A stretch of 64,000 bases of DNA, taken from assembly GCA_022578605.1 (NCBI GenBank), contig MU394055.1, positions 500,902 to 564,901 on the forward strand, in the 5' to 3' direction. Shown one piece after another: positions 12,092 to 24,976 of the stretch. This stretch comes from Camillea tinctor (taxonomy: Eukaryota; Ascomycota; Sordariomycetes; Xylariales; Xylariaceae). Numbering within the stretch: position 1 is the stretch's first letter; each line of letters opens with the position of its first letter. The notes beneath the pieces were generated by a model. The model searched no databases. It saw only the letters and a program-made list of their open reading frames with translations, and was not told the origin of the DNA. The position numbers and the translations under genes were made by a program.

Positions 12092-14640
12092 TCACAAAAT
12101 CAAATACAAACTGCACAGCAGACTCGGCCCGGTGAAGATGCCAACCCAGAAAATAATATTGCCCAGGGTAGTGCGGCCCTTCAGCCAGCGGGTGCGGCTG
12201 AGGCTCACGAGGGGCAGCTGGCACATCTGCAGGGCAAGGAGGTAGCCGCGCAGCTTCTTGAACAGGCACCACATGACGAGCTCGTGCACGCAGGCCGACA
12301 GAAAGAACGTGATAAGCGTCGCCGTGTGCTTCTTCACGCGCATCGACGAGATCGAGCTGTGGTACACGTGCCGCAGTAGGAAGTTGTGCACCGGTCGATT
12401 CCAGTCGCGGGCGAACTGGTCCCATGATACTGGTGATGAGAGAGAAGCAGTTAGCATCTCCTTTTTCCTTCTAGCTCTTGAGACCCGGTCTCCTCCTTTT
12501 GGGGATAAGGATTTCTAGGGGAAGAGGGAGGGGGGTGGTGGTGAGAAGAGTCACGTACCGCTATTCCACCAGGCATCATAGAAGCTCCGGTCGGCGAAAT
12601 AAGTGAGCTCGGCGAGAACATTCAGGACAGTCTCCCAGATGAGGTACCACGCCAGCTAAGAAACAATATTCAGTACAGTATTCCTTCTATGCTATAAGAA
12701 GTTTTTTTAAAAAGTGGGGGGACTTACAAGATATTCCATCATGAAGGGGAAGAGAAGGTCGCTCAGCATCCAAGGGAACTCACGGAAGCGCTGCGCAGTC
12801 GTGAGGCCCAGCTCCTTCATCATGACCGTGCGCATAACCACAGGGTAGATGAACGTCTGCGAGATCATGATCATGACGAAGATGAGCCCGACGATAGCTA
12901 CGCCCTTCTCCACGACGTACAACCAGTTGATCTTATCGGAGCGCGGGTACTGCAGCTCGTAGACTACCGTCGGTAGCACGATGTACTCGTAGTGGTTCGC
13001 GAAAGTGAGATTGTTTGGGTAGTAGTGGGAAGGCTCGGTGGCCTTACCCCTGAGCTCGTTGGAGAGCGCATCCACTTCCCACCTACATCGTCTTCATTAG
13101 CAGTCTAATCCCCCGATGGAATGAAGTGAGACTAGATGGTAGGACTGAATGTTTGCTTACTTGATAAGTCGTTCAAACATCATGAGCTGTTCTAAATCGA
13201 GCTCTTCGGCCGCTTCGATAGCTCGAGAAATATTTTCAATATCGTTCAAATCATTCGGGGTTGTCTTGGATAGCGACATACGCCGTTCTCGGTACTCTGT
13301 TGCCGATGGATAACGATCAAGATGCGACGTAGAGAGAGTCGCAATACGTGGGCCAGTGGATGAGGGCGACTCCGCTGGTTCCATGTTCTCGAGCTGTTTG
13401 AGCTTAAGAAGCAAGTTCTGCCGCCTCTTGTAGACGGTCGAGAGGTAACCGTTGTAAAATGCATATGAGTGCTGCTTCATCAGCATCACGATGCCGTGGA
13501 GTACAAAGTACACAGTATGTGTCCACGGCCAGTCTCTGACCAAGGTCAGGCCTACGACACTCGTGATGAAGTAGCACTGCCAGATCTAGTTGAAGAGATT
13601 CGTGAGTACAGGTTACAAGTAAATGGTTTGATTTTGCCGGAGGACTTACATTCTGGATGATCCATCCTGACCTATCCCAGTTGAGATAATCTCGGAAGAC
13701 TAGTTGTTGAATAATCCAACTAACACCAGTAAGGCCGCACATCACACCATCAGAAAACAACAGAACAACGACTATAGGAGAGTTAACGTCTTTATCCTAC
13801 ACCTTCCCATCACCATACGAGCTATCGTTCTAGGCACTAGAGGATAATAGGGGTACTTACCATCTCGTCGAAACATGATCTTCATGATGTCGTTAGTTCC
13901 AAGGATATTCCCGGTCTTTCGCCAGTTTTCTGCAGCCATCTTAAGGATGAGAAAGGACACCGAGATCCAGAAGAGCACGTAAAAGCCGTGAAACGGGCTG
14001 TTCGCCGCAACTTGGTTCTGGCGGTCGAAAGTGGAGAACTGCTTGGTGAAGACCATGTCTCTAAGTTTCTCTCCCCGAGTGGGCGCCTTCTTCTCCTTTT
14101 CCTATGCCGAACTTTTTAGTAAAATAAGTTCATCGTTTCTCCTTGAAATGAAATGAAATGATAGTAAAAACTCTACCTCGCTCCTGTAATACGAAAATGG
14201 ATGTATCGACTTACCCTCTCTAGACCCCTTCTAAGGATCTCTCGGAGTTCTGCATCATCGGAGGCGACAACATACGTCTTCTTGCTCTTTCTTTCGGGAT
14301 GTGACTTATCTAGGCCGACAAGCTGGTCAGAGCTTGAGCTCTGCGACCGCGATGAGGTGTCTAGGGGCAAGATGTCTGGCGTATCTATCGCCGAATTATC
14401 GTAAGAGTCTCTTTGTGGCCGACGTCGCAGCAAAACGGACACGGACGGTCTCTCCTTGCCGTCATACTCCGTCTCACTGTTGCTATCTGATGGAATATCT
14501 AGAGTCCGGTTTACAGCCTTGAGAGCCTCAGCCAATGCAGCCGGCGAATGTGCAGCCGATTTTATGTGCCGTCCACCATTATCCATTTTATGACTGGCAT
14601 GATTCGTTGGAGCTTCATAGCCCGCATCTCTCGAAGTCAT
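12092..14640 (-). CDS. ARE2: Sterol O-acyltransferase (ACAT/ARE family, MBOAT)
   Basis: Exons on the minus strand are 14640-14215, 14101-13861, 13771-13650, 13585-13161, 13082-12728, 12655-12559 and 12429-12092, giving 667 residues. These ER-membrane enzymes esterify ergosterol or its precursors with acyl-CoA for storage in lipid droplets. The N-terminal ~150 residues are soluble and Ser-rich, as in yeast Are1/Are2. Multiple hydrophobic segments follow. The MBOAT hallmarks are clear: FYDAWWN at about 548-554 (family FYxDWWN) and the catalytic His at about 604 in SACVHELVMW; HVYHSSIS at 576-583 is also characteristic. The chain ends FTGPSLLCSLYLIL, close to the family's usual C-terminus. All six introns have GT-AG borders and matching phases. 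Whether it is closer to Are1 or Are2 cannot be told, so the symbol is for the family. Confidence 0.93.
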
Positions 14641-15936
14641 GGTATATATAAAATAATATGTACCGACCTAAACCCCGGAACTATCGTGGTGATTATGTAA
14701 AGAGAGGTAGGTAGGTGTATAGATATAGGTCCAGGCGGGTCATAGAAAGAATTATTGAAATGATTTATATTAATAACACTTCAAAAGAGGGGAAAGGATG
14801 GTTGACAACTAGATGAATTGGTTGCAATTACAGCCGCTGTAGCGCTCATTGAACCACGTTGAATATCACTCAGCTCAACGAATATACCTCCTCATCTATG
14901 ATGGGTGGCCCGGAGAGAACAAAAACGCTCCAGTTGATGTCACCTGTTTATCCATGCAAATTTGCCACTTTTTCTCACCAGTCGTCGGCGCACTCGGTTG
15001 CACCGGCAGCTTGCGATGAGCAGTAATCCCGATCGTCGAGATCCTCGGCTTCCAGAATAGGTATTTCCGGGAATCCGATCGTAGCGTTATTGAGAGGGAT
15101 TCTTTGCTTATTTATTGATTTCTTTCCTTTTCTAGTGCGAAGTCACCCTCGGAAGAGATGGAAGTAGATGTAGCTATGTTATGTATCGCAGGGATGGATG
15201 TGTGGAGTTGATTTTTTTATTTTTTATTTTTTAGTTTACCATCCAACATGAAAGGAGGTATTAAGGTAGGTTCAAGTTTATACTCTTAGCATAAAGTAAA
15301 GTAGGCTGGCTAAGGTAGTTTATGTACCTAAACTGAGGCAGTGAAAGGAATTTCCCAGCCTTAGTATTGACTTACAATCGCTCGGTAGACAATTTCCCAT
15401 CTAGGCAATCTGACAGTTCAAATTCTAAAACCGAGCCTGACAAAGCCATCCTACCGACGTAATAATGCTGCCATTACATGCTAGTAGGTAGTAATCCAGC
15501 GATCCTGGGCCATCCCCAATAATCTAAGGTGGGGGCCGCTGTGCGTGTTACCTACATGAATACAGTGCATTATCGGTTCCCGAACTAGCCAAACAAACCA
15601 ATGGCTAAGCCTGTGTTGCGCTGCAAGGTACAAAGTATATACAAATACAGCACGTTGAATAGTAGTATACTATGTGGGTTATTGTTTTTTTTTTAAACTT
15701 GTGGACTCTTATTATACATCTGTATGAGGTATAATTGATATATGCAGGTGGATAAATTTAGATAATATCTCCTTACGTTTGAAACCCGCATTTCAGAACT
15801 TTTAGGAAAAACTAATGAAGAATTTTGGCATGATCAAGTTCAATCGTATCGAAGTTAACCCTCGCTCCTTTTTCTGCTAACCTGTTTACATCCCGTGCTC
15901 GACTCATCATCATCATCATCAAAGACGAGTATCCAT
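14641..15936. other. Intergenic: acyltransferase promoter and fimbrin 3' flank
   Basis: About 1.3 kb, AT-rich, with TAGGTAGGTA motifs near 14706 and a CAT trinucleotide repeat at 15904-15920. No gene recognised. Confidence 0.6.
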
Positions 15937-18082
15937 CTAACCTTGCATTCTCTCGTGCGTTTCCATCAGTGAACCTATCGGGAGCCAGTTAGCTTTTCTG
16001 TCTACTTTTCATCATCGCAGGGCAAACAAATCAAGGAGAGAAGATTTCTTACCGATAAAACTGGTAACAAGTCTAGGTTGCACTTGGCATATATCCTCAG
16101 GAACCAGCCAGATGGTTGCTCCCATCTTTCTGGCGATACTGATGCTAAGTTTGGCGTTGCTGTAGGCATCCTCGTCCGTCTGTCCAGCCGTGACTAGGTC
16201 GTAGTCGACGTAGCTGCTCTTCATACCATTGAGAACATCCAGTAGGAAAATGCCGGTGCCAATCGCCGGGTCCTTGAATGAGCGAACCGCCGAGTTTCGT
16301 CCTCCCTTCTTGACAATATCATTTGCCCATCTTACCATTTCTGCATCGGTGATTTCCCTCTTCCCAAGACGCTGTGCTAGTGAAGACAGGGTCAGTGTGA
16401 TATTCTTCCGCATGAGCTGCCACACGAGGCCGAGCGTCAGCATTTTCTGCCCATCCGTGATATCGGCACCTTGGATGCCGACGAGGGAAAACCCGTTCTG
16501 CTTGCCGAGTTCAATAAGATAGTTGGTGTTCTCAATAGCCTTGAACCTCAGCATTTCGCCGCCATTCGCCGGTTTCTTGTTTACGTGTCTCCAATTCACC
16601 GACCCCTTAATAACCTTGTCGAATGCTTGCATCAGAATAGTACCGTCGGCGAGGTCGTCGAAGAAAGAGTTAATAGCTGGCTGTACATCGAGACTGTTAA
16701 GCCACAGCGTAAATGCTCTGGCTTCTCGCTCGCCCTCAGCATCGAAATCTTCTACCTCCTGCTTCTCCTCCTCGGTAATAGGTTCCAAAGCTGGGTGAGT
16801 GTTGAACAAGTTGGCAATGAAGGCAAGGTTAAGCTTGGGGTTTCCAGCCACTAGTGACTTTGGTGTTAGGAACTTTCGGCATCCAAGCTTGTCGGCATCG
16901 ACTAGAATTTCCTCGGCCCTTTCTAGTAGATCGTGGGTTTGCAGCGGAGCACGGGAACAGCCGTATTCACGTCCAATCTGCGCAAGCAACACGGCGTAAT
17001 TTTCTCCGTCTTTCACATCAGTAGAGAAGTTGGCAACCCGGCGGTGCCAGCCCGCCTTGCCGAGATGGTAGTTGAACCATCTCAGGAGGATCTGTTCAGG
17101 CGGGAGACGCAAGAACTGTTCCAGGGTCTCGTCCTCCTCAAGAAGTCGGTAAAGTTCGGGATGCAACTTGATGTCGATCTTGCCCAAAAGGCCTCTCCGG
17201 ATGATCTGCCAGATCAATCCAAGAATGAGATGTTCCCGGACCTCAATGATATCCCCGCTGCCAATGTTGACGACCGAACAACCGATACCCTTTGCCGATT
17301 CGATGACAATATTGTTGTTCTCAGTCATATGGAAGGCATTCAAGCTCTTGATCTTCCTGCCCGGGATGTTCAAAACACGCTCATCGATCGTGTCGGGCAC
17401 ACTGTCATTGATGAGTTTGGCAAGCACCAGTCCATCCTTGCACTCGTCGAACATCTCGAAGGTATCGGTCGGGAAGGGTAGTCGGTTCCCTACGTCTTCA
17501 TCGCCGGCCAAGACAGCGTTGATGTGGCGCGTAAATTCGGTTCGCTCATCTTCGTTGATGGTGTGGGTAATGTTGACATTAGAACCTTGGACATGAATCT
17601 TGCCGACGCTTCCCTTGGAAGCATGCCCGCCTGTTCTCTGGGTCACGACGCGAGCAGGAGAGCCGGGAGCGGCACCGCCGGTGGCCATGCGCTGTTGGGC
17701 AGGTGACGGCTCGCGAAGTTTCGCAATCAGCTAGACAACGTGTCAGTCAAACCTCCTTGTAGTGCAACTCTATGCGACATACCCCCACGTAGTCTTCCAA
17801 CTCGACTCTTCGTGACGAGTCGAGCTCGACCTCCTTCAGGGCTTGTCTGACGACATCGTAAGGTTGTCGCTCGCTCTGCTGGGTAGCCTTGATGGTTGTG
17901 GCCTCGTCTAGATAGCCCTTGTCGTCGACATCGAGCTTGCGGAAGGCATCGGTGAGGGCAAAAATGTCGCCTTGCTGGAACTGAGGGTATTTCCTAATGA
18001 CAAGGTGTTGGTCAATTCCGGTAATAGGCGGTCAAACAAGCCATCACTATCAGACTTACTTCTGCAACCTGATGACGTTCAT
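15937..18082 (-). CDS. SAC6: Fimbrin (plastin), actin-bundling protein
   Basis: Exons on the minus strand are 18082-18060, 17993-17783, 17730-16053 and 15974-15937, giving 649 residues, close to yeast Sac6 (642). Fimbrin crosslinks actin filaments in cortical patches and the hyphal-tip endocytic collar. An N-terminal EF-hand-like region (about 10-75, FALTDAFRKLDVDDKGYLDE) is followed by four calponin-homology domains; landmarks are NEDERTEFTRHINAVL, LILGLIWQIIRRGLL, LLRWFNYHLGKAGW, FTLWLNSLDVQPAINSFFDD and LTLGLVWQLMRKNI. The C-terminus is rescued by a small last exon: the long ORF runs into intron sequence after VTSFIG, and splicing GTAAGA to GATAG restores GSLMETHERMQG, the family's expected end. 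The first exon (MNVIRLQK) is inferred from GTAAGT/CATTAG phase fit. Function is highly confident. Confidence 0.95.
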
Positions 18083-19583
18083 GGCGGAAGGGTCGGCGCG
18101 CCGTCAGGTCAACAATAAGGATAAAGGGCGGATGGACGATGAGGGTTTGTTGATGATTCCTTGTTGACTTGGTTTGTCTGAGTAGTTCCCAGAAACGGCT
18201 CCAAGGTGGTTTTTCTACTGGGTTATAATTGGGTAGTGAGAAAGAGAAAGAGAAAGAGAAAGCAATGGGTGCCTAAGACGAACAAACAATCAAGATTCCG
18301 GTTTTGAGGTATTCTTGGGTGTTAGTGCTGGTGTGCGTATGCGTAATGCGTGTGCAGGAAGTGTTTGCAGGGTGGATTTTGGATTTTGAAAGTATAAGAA
18401 GATCTAAGAAAGTAGTAAGTAGTAAGCAAGGAGAGCCTCGTCCAATTGACGACATAAAAAAGGTTATTGACCAATGTTGTGACTGGGAGTTACCTAGGTA
18501 GGCGGGGGAGGGGGAGAAAAGACCGCTTGCTCCTCCCTCCTACTTCCCGGTTCCTAGCTTTGGGCACTGATGTAATGCTTTTTTTTAATGGGACTGGAAT
18601 ACCATAGCTGCCCATCGAATCGAATCAGGCTGCCGCTCTAAAGTCTGGGCAGTGGCGTCAGCTTGTTACACCAGCCACATTCCATTAGGTCCTGCTACAT
18701 CTACAGAGGTACCTACAGAGGTAATCGCATCTTACACCTGCTTGCGTAAGGCGTTCTTGGCTTGCTTGACCCTGGGGACCCGACGCGCATTGCCTTTAAT
18801 TAGGCACACCATTAATAGCTTGGTGCTATTGGTAGGTGCCGATTGGTGCTTATAGTCTGATGGTTTCAGTAAACGCCGATCCGAATTGAAATGCGCTCTC
18901 ACCTGCGCTAGTTAGCGCCTGTTTTGAATTACCTTTTCTAGCAGTTTACGTTGGTTGATTATTACGCTGATTATTACGCTGGGCTGCGGTAACGAACAAC
19001 GATACGTATGGGGATACGCGTATCGCATAGTCAGAAATCTAGGCAGATGGTTATTAGCATATCCATTCGTAAATTCGTATCAATATTCGCATGTAGTTTA
19101 GGTAACTAAATACATGCATCCTATGCAGTTATATAATCAATATTGATTAGTCCTAATAGAAGGAAAATGAAGCATAAAAAGATACAATATCGTGAACCAT
19201 ATTCTATTTACTTTTCATATGCATCCTTCATCTTTCTACGAAAAGTATATATTAAAATTAAAAACTCCGAGAATCAACAGTTGTATACACATTATCAGGA
19301 CCTGTGACGCATCTATTCAAGACTTAACAGAAAAAACGCAGGGTTCAAGTGCCCCTCGGCTGATGAATGGTCCCGTTACGTCTTCGTCAGTTAATCATGC
19401 GATATCAGAATGCTTCATTATCCTCAATGTGGTTCTATTCGTCTTCGTGGCCCCCTCCCTTCCGGAGGTGCCCAGCCCCGGCTCGTAATACCGCGACTCA
19501 CGGCATCGTACACATGCCCACGTCTGTACGATTCAAACACCACACATCACACACCCGGTGCCCCGAGATGGTTTTGTGTATTT
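18083..19583. other. Intergenic: fimbrin promoter and secreted-protein 3' flank
   Basis: About 1.5 kb. A GAGAAA hexamer repeat at 18238-18262 lies in the probable fimbrin leader. The rest is AT-rich with one CCTAGG motif near 18494. Short ORFs have no recognisable features. Confidence 0.6.
18238..18262. repeat. (GAGAAA)n microsatellite
   Basis: About four copies of GAGAAA about 160 bases upstream of the fimbrin start; on the gene's strand it is a TTTCTC pyrimidine tract, as often seen in fungal core promoters. Confidence 0.75.
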
Positions 19584-20201
19584 CTAACCCACGCCGTAGA
19601 AATCGTCGACTTGGACAAGAAAATCCTGGAGTGCAGCTGAAGATGGACCGTACGTTCCGTAGCCGTGGCCAGTGTAATTGTAAAATGTGGTTCTGGGATG
19701 TTCTGTCAGCTTCTTCTGTTCCTCCTTCCAAATTCCCATTACAACTATCAAGAGGATACTTACGAGACTTCTGGGTCGGTGTGCTTCATGCTCACTTGAA
19801 GATGGGCTTGCCGGGTCCCGTTGACCGTGTTGTTGCTGCTGGGAAGCAGGCTTGCGACAACCCTTAGGTGCTCGCTATCTGATTCGAGCTGCGTACACTC
19901 TTGGTACGGAGCGCCCTCGCCCTCGCCGCTGCAGTGGGCTTTGAAGCCTGGCCTGGCCGGAATCACCGTCTCGTTAGCGGTGCCCGTGATATTAAAGTCT
20001 ATATTCCGAAAGTCAGCTAATGTAAATCCGTGCTAGACCGGGTCTGAGTATCTAACCGTAGTGACAGCCGGTCTCGGCACAATCGGCGCTCCAGCCCGTT
20101 ACAGCCCACTGGTAGTTAAGCTGCGCCGCGGTCATTTGTATGAACATGGTAGAGGCTGAGCTCGTGCCCGCAAGGGCAGCCACAACTGGGATGACACGCA
20201 T
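19584..20201 (-). CDS. Small secreted cysteine-containing protein, function unknown
   Basis: Exons on the minus strand are 20201-20057, 19998-19764 and 19692-19584, giving 162 residues. I do not recognise a family. The first ~17 residues (MRVIPVVAALAGTSSAS) look like a secretion signal. The mature part has four cysteines, in ADCAETGCHYD and AHCSGEGEGAPYQECTQ, enough for two disulfides, and several N-glycosylation sequons (NITG, NETV, NNTVNGT). It ends DFLVQVDDFYGVG. Introns are GTTAGA/ATATAG with a GCTGAC branch point and GTAAGT/CCCAG; both preserve phase, and the three-exon model joins sequence with consistent composition, which supports a real gene. A secreted effector or cell-surface protein is possible, but this is inference from size, signal and cysteines only. 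Confidence 0.7.
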
Positions 20202-21372
20202 TTTGATACCTAAACGACTGAATGAAAGTTGGTATCAGGAGAAACGAGTGAATGTAGATGAGGAGGGGGGCAGAGGGCTTCGAGGAAATATGAAGGCCAC
20301 CAATTTCTTTATTACCTAATAGGGGCAGATCACCAATCTTTTAAATACCGTTCACCGCAGCTGTTTATCCATCATACCGAACGTGACATTCCAGGATTCT
20401 TTTGAAAGGCTCCTACTGTTACCGCTTTGAAAGGTCAACTGGGTGGTCCTTTGAACAATGTCACCAAGTTGTAATTTGCATGGAGGAGCGTATCTCGACA
20501 TCCCTGCGCGGTTCCTGGAACTAGACAGTTGTTATTGGTCAGATGGGAGCGCCAAGAGTAGTAGTATTGCCAAATACGGTCTCAAGCTTAACGCAAATCT
20601 CACCAGTTGTCGGAATGCAGCTAAGAAAAGGAAATAAAAGGGGGAGACTGATCGTTCCTCTTCTAAACCACACCCCCACTAACTAGGCCTCTTGGGTCAA
20701 CTTCGTGGTGTGGTTTCAGCCAGTAGCCTATTTTCGCATATATTAATAATAGCGGTGCTCGAGATCATTGTTCTCATATACGAGTTCTTACGTAGTTCAA
20801 GTTGTGGCTCTTTGACATTCATTATACAACCGGGTTATTGTTAACTGATGATGAAATCTTGCTTTTTTTTTTCTCTCTTACAGACTTAAATGAAAGACTT
20901 CCATACTTACGTCTACGTAGTAGTATTTGGCCACATTCTACGAATTATCCCAGTGGATGAAACATTGATTCTACGTTCTCTTTGTTCAGCCCTATTACCT
21001 ACTAGGCATGTTAGATATGTAAGGTATGTAGCTTATTAAGCCCATCGACAAACACCATGATTACTGCTATAGGTTTCAATACTGTAATGTCAAAAGGTGT
21101 TGCTGTATATGTGAGCCTTAAGGCCCCCAATCGTAGGGATGTATTCACAAAGTAACATCAGTCGCAATTCGGACCGTCGTTTCAATTATATCGTATAATA
21201 ATCCCTTACAAATAGATCCAGGAGACGATTATGCTAGGTCGGAACAGTCGGGGTGGCTATGTTAAAGCATCTTACACAAATGGTTCCCGCGATCCTAGTC
21301 GGTAATGATTGTAAACCAACCCAAGTTGAACATTCTTCATTCTGCATAACTTCATCATATGCAACTAGTTGA
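20202..21372. other. Intergenic, 1.2 kb
   Basis: Promoter side of the secreted-protein gene and 3' side of the TMEM234-like gene. No ORF, repeat or RNA gene recognised. Confidence 0.6.
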
Positions 21373-21975
21373 TCATGTCGACTTGCTGTGGACACACAGC
21401 GCAATGCCGCAAAGAGACAACACCATTCCTATCCACGTGTCTATAAACCTGTTTAGCTAATGACGATTCTCATTTGCCCAGTGCTACTTGGAAGTTAGAT
21501 TTAGAACTTACCCCGGCTGATCACCTTTCTGTCGACCCACCAGTCGCCGAGCACGGTGAACAAGAAGGCTAACGTATTAACGATCGGGACGGTCAAGCTT
21601 AATTCTAGAACCCGGGTTCAGTTCTCTGGGATCGGATCCGAAGATGAGCATATGGATATAGGTAAGTATGTACATACCAGCCTGGCCGATGAGAAGGAAA
21701 AACCACACACTCCCGGTAAGATTGATCAATAGCGGGACGGCATATCGTGGGTTCCGGAGCAGATCAACCACGGCAAAGAATGCTCCGTATATCTTACTCT
21801 TCAGCCAGCTTGCTTTTACGTCATCCCTATCCAGGAGAGGATGTGCCGGAGGGCTGTGATCTTTCGCGGCGCGGCGAATGAAGGGTGTCGTAAGCCCCCA
21901 GGCCAATCCAACTAGAAGAAATCCGGCTACATAGTTAATCGCTGGTGGTTTGGCGGGAGCATCTGCTGACGACAT
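21373..21975 (-). CDS. TMEM234-family small membrane protein
   Basis: Exons on the minus strand are 21975-21678, 21604-21512 and 21440-21373, giving 152 residues. The product is a four-helix-scale membrane protein resembling TMEM234 and the EamA/small-multidrug-resistance fold: an N-terminal helix NYVAGFLLVGLAWGLTTPFI, a middle helix around PLLINLTGSVWFFLLIGQA, then SLTVPIVNTLAFLFTVLGDWW and a last helix around WIGMVLSLCGIALCV. TMEM234 has no settled biochemical role. The start is taken at MSSADAPAKPP rather than the upstream in-frame ATG at 22209, because the intervening translation looks like leader sequence and the shorter form has the family length. Introns GTATGT/TCTAG and GTAAGT/TATAG close in phase and reconstruct the conserved GD-TW junction. 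It is not linked in function to its neighbours. Confidence 0.82.
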
Positions 21976-24088
21976 TGTGAATGAGAAATCATAAATCCGG
22001 AAAGAACTCTTTATGCTGTGAAGTGCGGTGAAAAGCAATGCTAGATCTGGACCTATACCACTGATGCGTATGTGAAGAGTGACAAAGTTACCTAGTGTAC
22101 CTGGAGCCACCTGAGTTGACCCTGGAGTATGATGTGGCTTAGGGCCATTTAAACCATGTGGCGTTTGCGCTGTGGTTTCACAACATTTGAGGCTGATGAG
22201 AGAGTACATACCTAATGTACATAATTGGTTCTGTAGCTATCCTCAGGGGCTACCAGGCTTCTTCTACCTCCCCTAACTTGCTAACACTTTACTATAACAT
22301 CGCAAAGATAGCGATTGAGCAGAGCAATGATATTTATTTTACTTAAAGCTTTAATGGGTTCCAATGTCTATCCCAGGATGCCTTTGAATGGGCGACTTCT
22401 ATACCTTTCTACCCCTTGCCTTCTGACTGTCTAACAGAACAGTTCTATCACTCACTTAGTATAGCCGGTATATGCAATGCAATACAGACTGATTTCCTTG
22501 ACGTGTAGTAAAAATGGACATGGTTGAGTGGCCATGCATGCTTTTAACTGCCGATAAGACAGGAATTGCCATTAAGGGTTTTCATTCGAACTTCAATGAG
22601 GACTGGTCTCTAACGACAGGTTCGCTCTGTGCCTCTCAACCCAGCTTGGGGTATATCTCGAATACGCTCACAGCATCTTCTATGCATCGGACTTCTCGAT
22701 CTATGAGATAGAAAGGGATGTCTCCAGGTCAGTAGGATATGCCGGTCTCTTCACGCTAGATCTCGGAGGTTGGGTAAATGTGGCTTGCATTCTAGGTAGC
22801 CTTTCAGTGAATGAATATGGGGTATGCAAGGGATCAAAGACTTCATGATGTATATGTCTTAGACTGATCTAAGTATGCAATTCCATATTATGGAATCGAA
22901 TTTTGTCCTAAATACCGATCCATAGAGGGATGGCACAATCTCGTTCCACTCATGCCCGGACTCTAGGTACTTACATGGTTTGTCATCACGACAAGACCTA
23001 TGTAGCGACGATATTACGATGTCTTTAGAATAATTCTCATATTTTACAGCGCCAAATTTTTGTATAGATAAAGCTTTAAGCCTCTATCACGGGTACGATC
23101 TATGTGCGAGTGAGCATGTATGCAAATATTACCCTAGGCCTTGGAATATATGACAACAAACTTGGCGATCTAAGTCAGTATGTATCAATAGCGAACTACC
23201 TAGGTAGCTGCTGTGCACACTCTTAATATCTACCCAATTCTAGATTAAGAGTGTAAGTAGGAGCCGTCCCTAGCTTACTCGGGAAACTTTAAAGGAGCTC
23301 CTTGTTAGGCTAAGCTCCATAATATCAACTACCTTCTTGCAGAGCTACTTTCAAATGCCAAGGGCTTTGTCTTCAATCATCGATACTTCCGTTCCTTGTC
23401 ATGAAACTTCATTGTACATCGGAGTAGACCGTCCGGGAAGAACTGGAAGTCTTTACCCCTTTGAAGAGTCAAGTACCTGAAAGACCGGGAGCAACCGACC
23501 GTCTACTACTATTGAATGTAAACCTTGTCCACTTCGCAGTTGAGCAATCATCAAAGCTATACTAGCTCACAGCTAGATAGCTTATGGCTTTTACCTTTGA
23601 GCTGCCTAGAATGTAGATGCTCAAGGATATACCTCACAATGACTAGACCGCTTCCAAGGACAAATAGATACTCCTGAGGTCATACAAGACGTCACGACTT
23701 TGAAAATTATTGGATTTAGTAGGAAGAAAAAAGGGAAAAAATTGTCAGTGCTTCCGTTCCCAGTCTCATGTATGCATGTATATTTCGTTGCTTCTTTCTG
23801 TATTTGCAAATTAGGTTTCCAAGTGATGATAACATGACTCAAAAATGAGGTAGAATCGTTGGTGTCATTCATCGGACAACAAACTTCAGAACTAAGATGA
23901 TCGATCTCGTCTCAACCTCAAGGGGATGAAGTCCAGGGACAAAGGTTCCAGGCTCGTCTATAAAGTGTTGAGGTTTTCCAACCAACAATCTCTCCTAACC
24001 ATCATCCAACTACACATACTTGCACTCTCATCACAACTCTAAACAATCACAGTTCTATCCATTTATCAATCTTCACCAACTCTTCAAG
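21976..24088. other. Intergenic: divergent promoter region between TMEM234-like gene and con-6
   Basis: About 2.1 kb shared by a minus-strand gene on the left and con-6 on the right. AT-rich with no supported ORF. A TATA-like box and a stress-type AGGGG element are annotated separately close to con-6. Confidence 0.55.
23921..23964 (+). promoter_or_regulatory. Putative con-6 core promoter: AGGGG (STRE-like) and TATAAA
   Basis: AGGGG at 23921-23925 matches the core of fungal stress-response elements. TATAAA at 23959-23964 lies 125 nt upstream of the con-6 ATG, a plausible TATA distance. Conidiation genes are typically strongly induced, which suits a TATA promoter. Short motifs like these also occur by chance. 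Confidence 0.4.
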
Positions 24089-24463
24089 ATGCCTACTGAA
24101 GCTCAAATCGCCGGTGGTCACAAGGCCAACCTCAAGAACCCCAACACCTCCGATGAGTCGAAGCAGCACTCCAAGACTGTTCTTGACAATGAATTCAACG
24201 GCGGTGATGGTGAGTAGACTAAGTTCTCTATGTCGTCATCTACTTCGGGTACTAATTTTAAATAGTCCCCAAGGCCGGTGAAGATACCGACAAGAATCCT
24301 GGCAACGTCGCTGGTGGCCTGAAGGCGTAAGTTTCCTGCCTCCTCTCTCAAGACTAAGATCAAAATTCACTCTAACCACGACGCTGGTAATAGCACTCTC
24401 AACAACCCCAACGTCTCTCAGGAGGCTAAGGACAGCGCCAAGGAGCGTCTCAATCAAATGTAA
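24089..24463 (+). CDS. con-6: Conidiation-specific protein 6 (con-6 family)
   Basis: Exons are 24089-24209, 24266-24326 and 24394-24463, giving 83 residues. Con-6 is a small hydrophilic protein that accumulates in conidia and is lost on germination in Neurospora; its biochemical role is unclear. The protein consists of two copies of the family repeat: AGGHKANLKNPNTSDESKQH in the first half and AGGLKATLNNPNVSQEAKDS in the second, each with the NPN(T/V)S core. The start MPTEAQI is chosen over an in-frame ATG 69 nt upstream because the longer form adds leader-like sequence and family members start just before the first repeat. Introns GTGAGT/AATAG and GTAAGT/AATAG fit the phase. It is convergent with the esterase gene at 24977. 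Confidence 0.93.
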
Positions 24464-24976
24464 TTGGCGTCTTAATATCGATTATCGTGTGGTGCAAGCT
24501 TAGCAAATAGGGCAATTTGACAGGGCGTCGCCGTATAGTCTGATTGTATTAGAGAATCTAGTAGAGCTTGATGCTATAAAATAATATAACCTATCTCTCA
24601 TATACATGGTGGTTCGATAGCTTGGTGTTATATGTCTCCCATTAAGTCCTATCCAGGTCGTAGTCATGAATTGCTCCTAGCTTTATCGAGCTGTATGACA
24701 TACCTACACTGTACACAATGCAAGACCCTGTTACACGTTATGTGGTCGGCCGATATCGCTATGAACTCTGGTTTCGTAGTAACAAAAGCATAGACCTAGG
24801 TGAACCCGGCACCGTGACGTTGAATCCGTGGGGGGGGGTAACATTTGGCTTGTCATTTACATCGACACGAAACGTAACTGAAGTACTTAATATTCAACAT
24901 CTAGCATCTAGCATCTAGACTCTACATCGTTACCATCTAACCTATACATACTCTTCCTTCCTTCACTCCCTCAACA
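24464..24976. other. Intergenic between convergent genes, 0.5 kb
   Basis: 3' flanks of con-6 and the esterase. It contains a G9 run near 24830 and a short CATCTAG triplication at 24897-24918. No gene seen. Confidence 0.6.

Noticed and set aside
16012..16052. C-terminus of fimbrin as read straight through (GKKSSLLDLFALR)
   Set aside because: This is intron sequence; splicing to 15974 restores the expected GSLMETHERM end.
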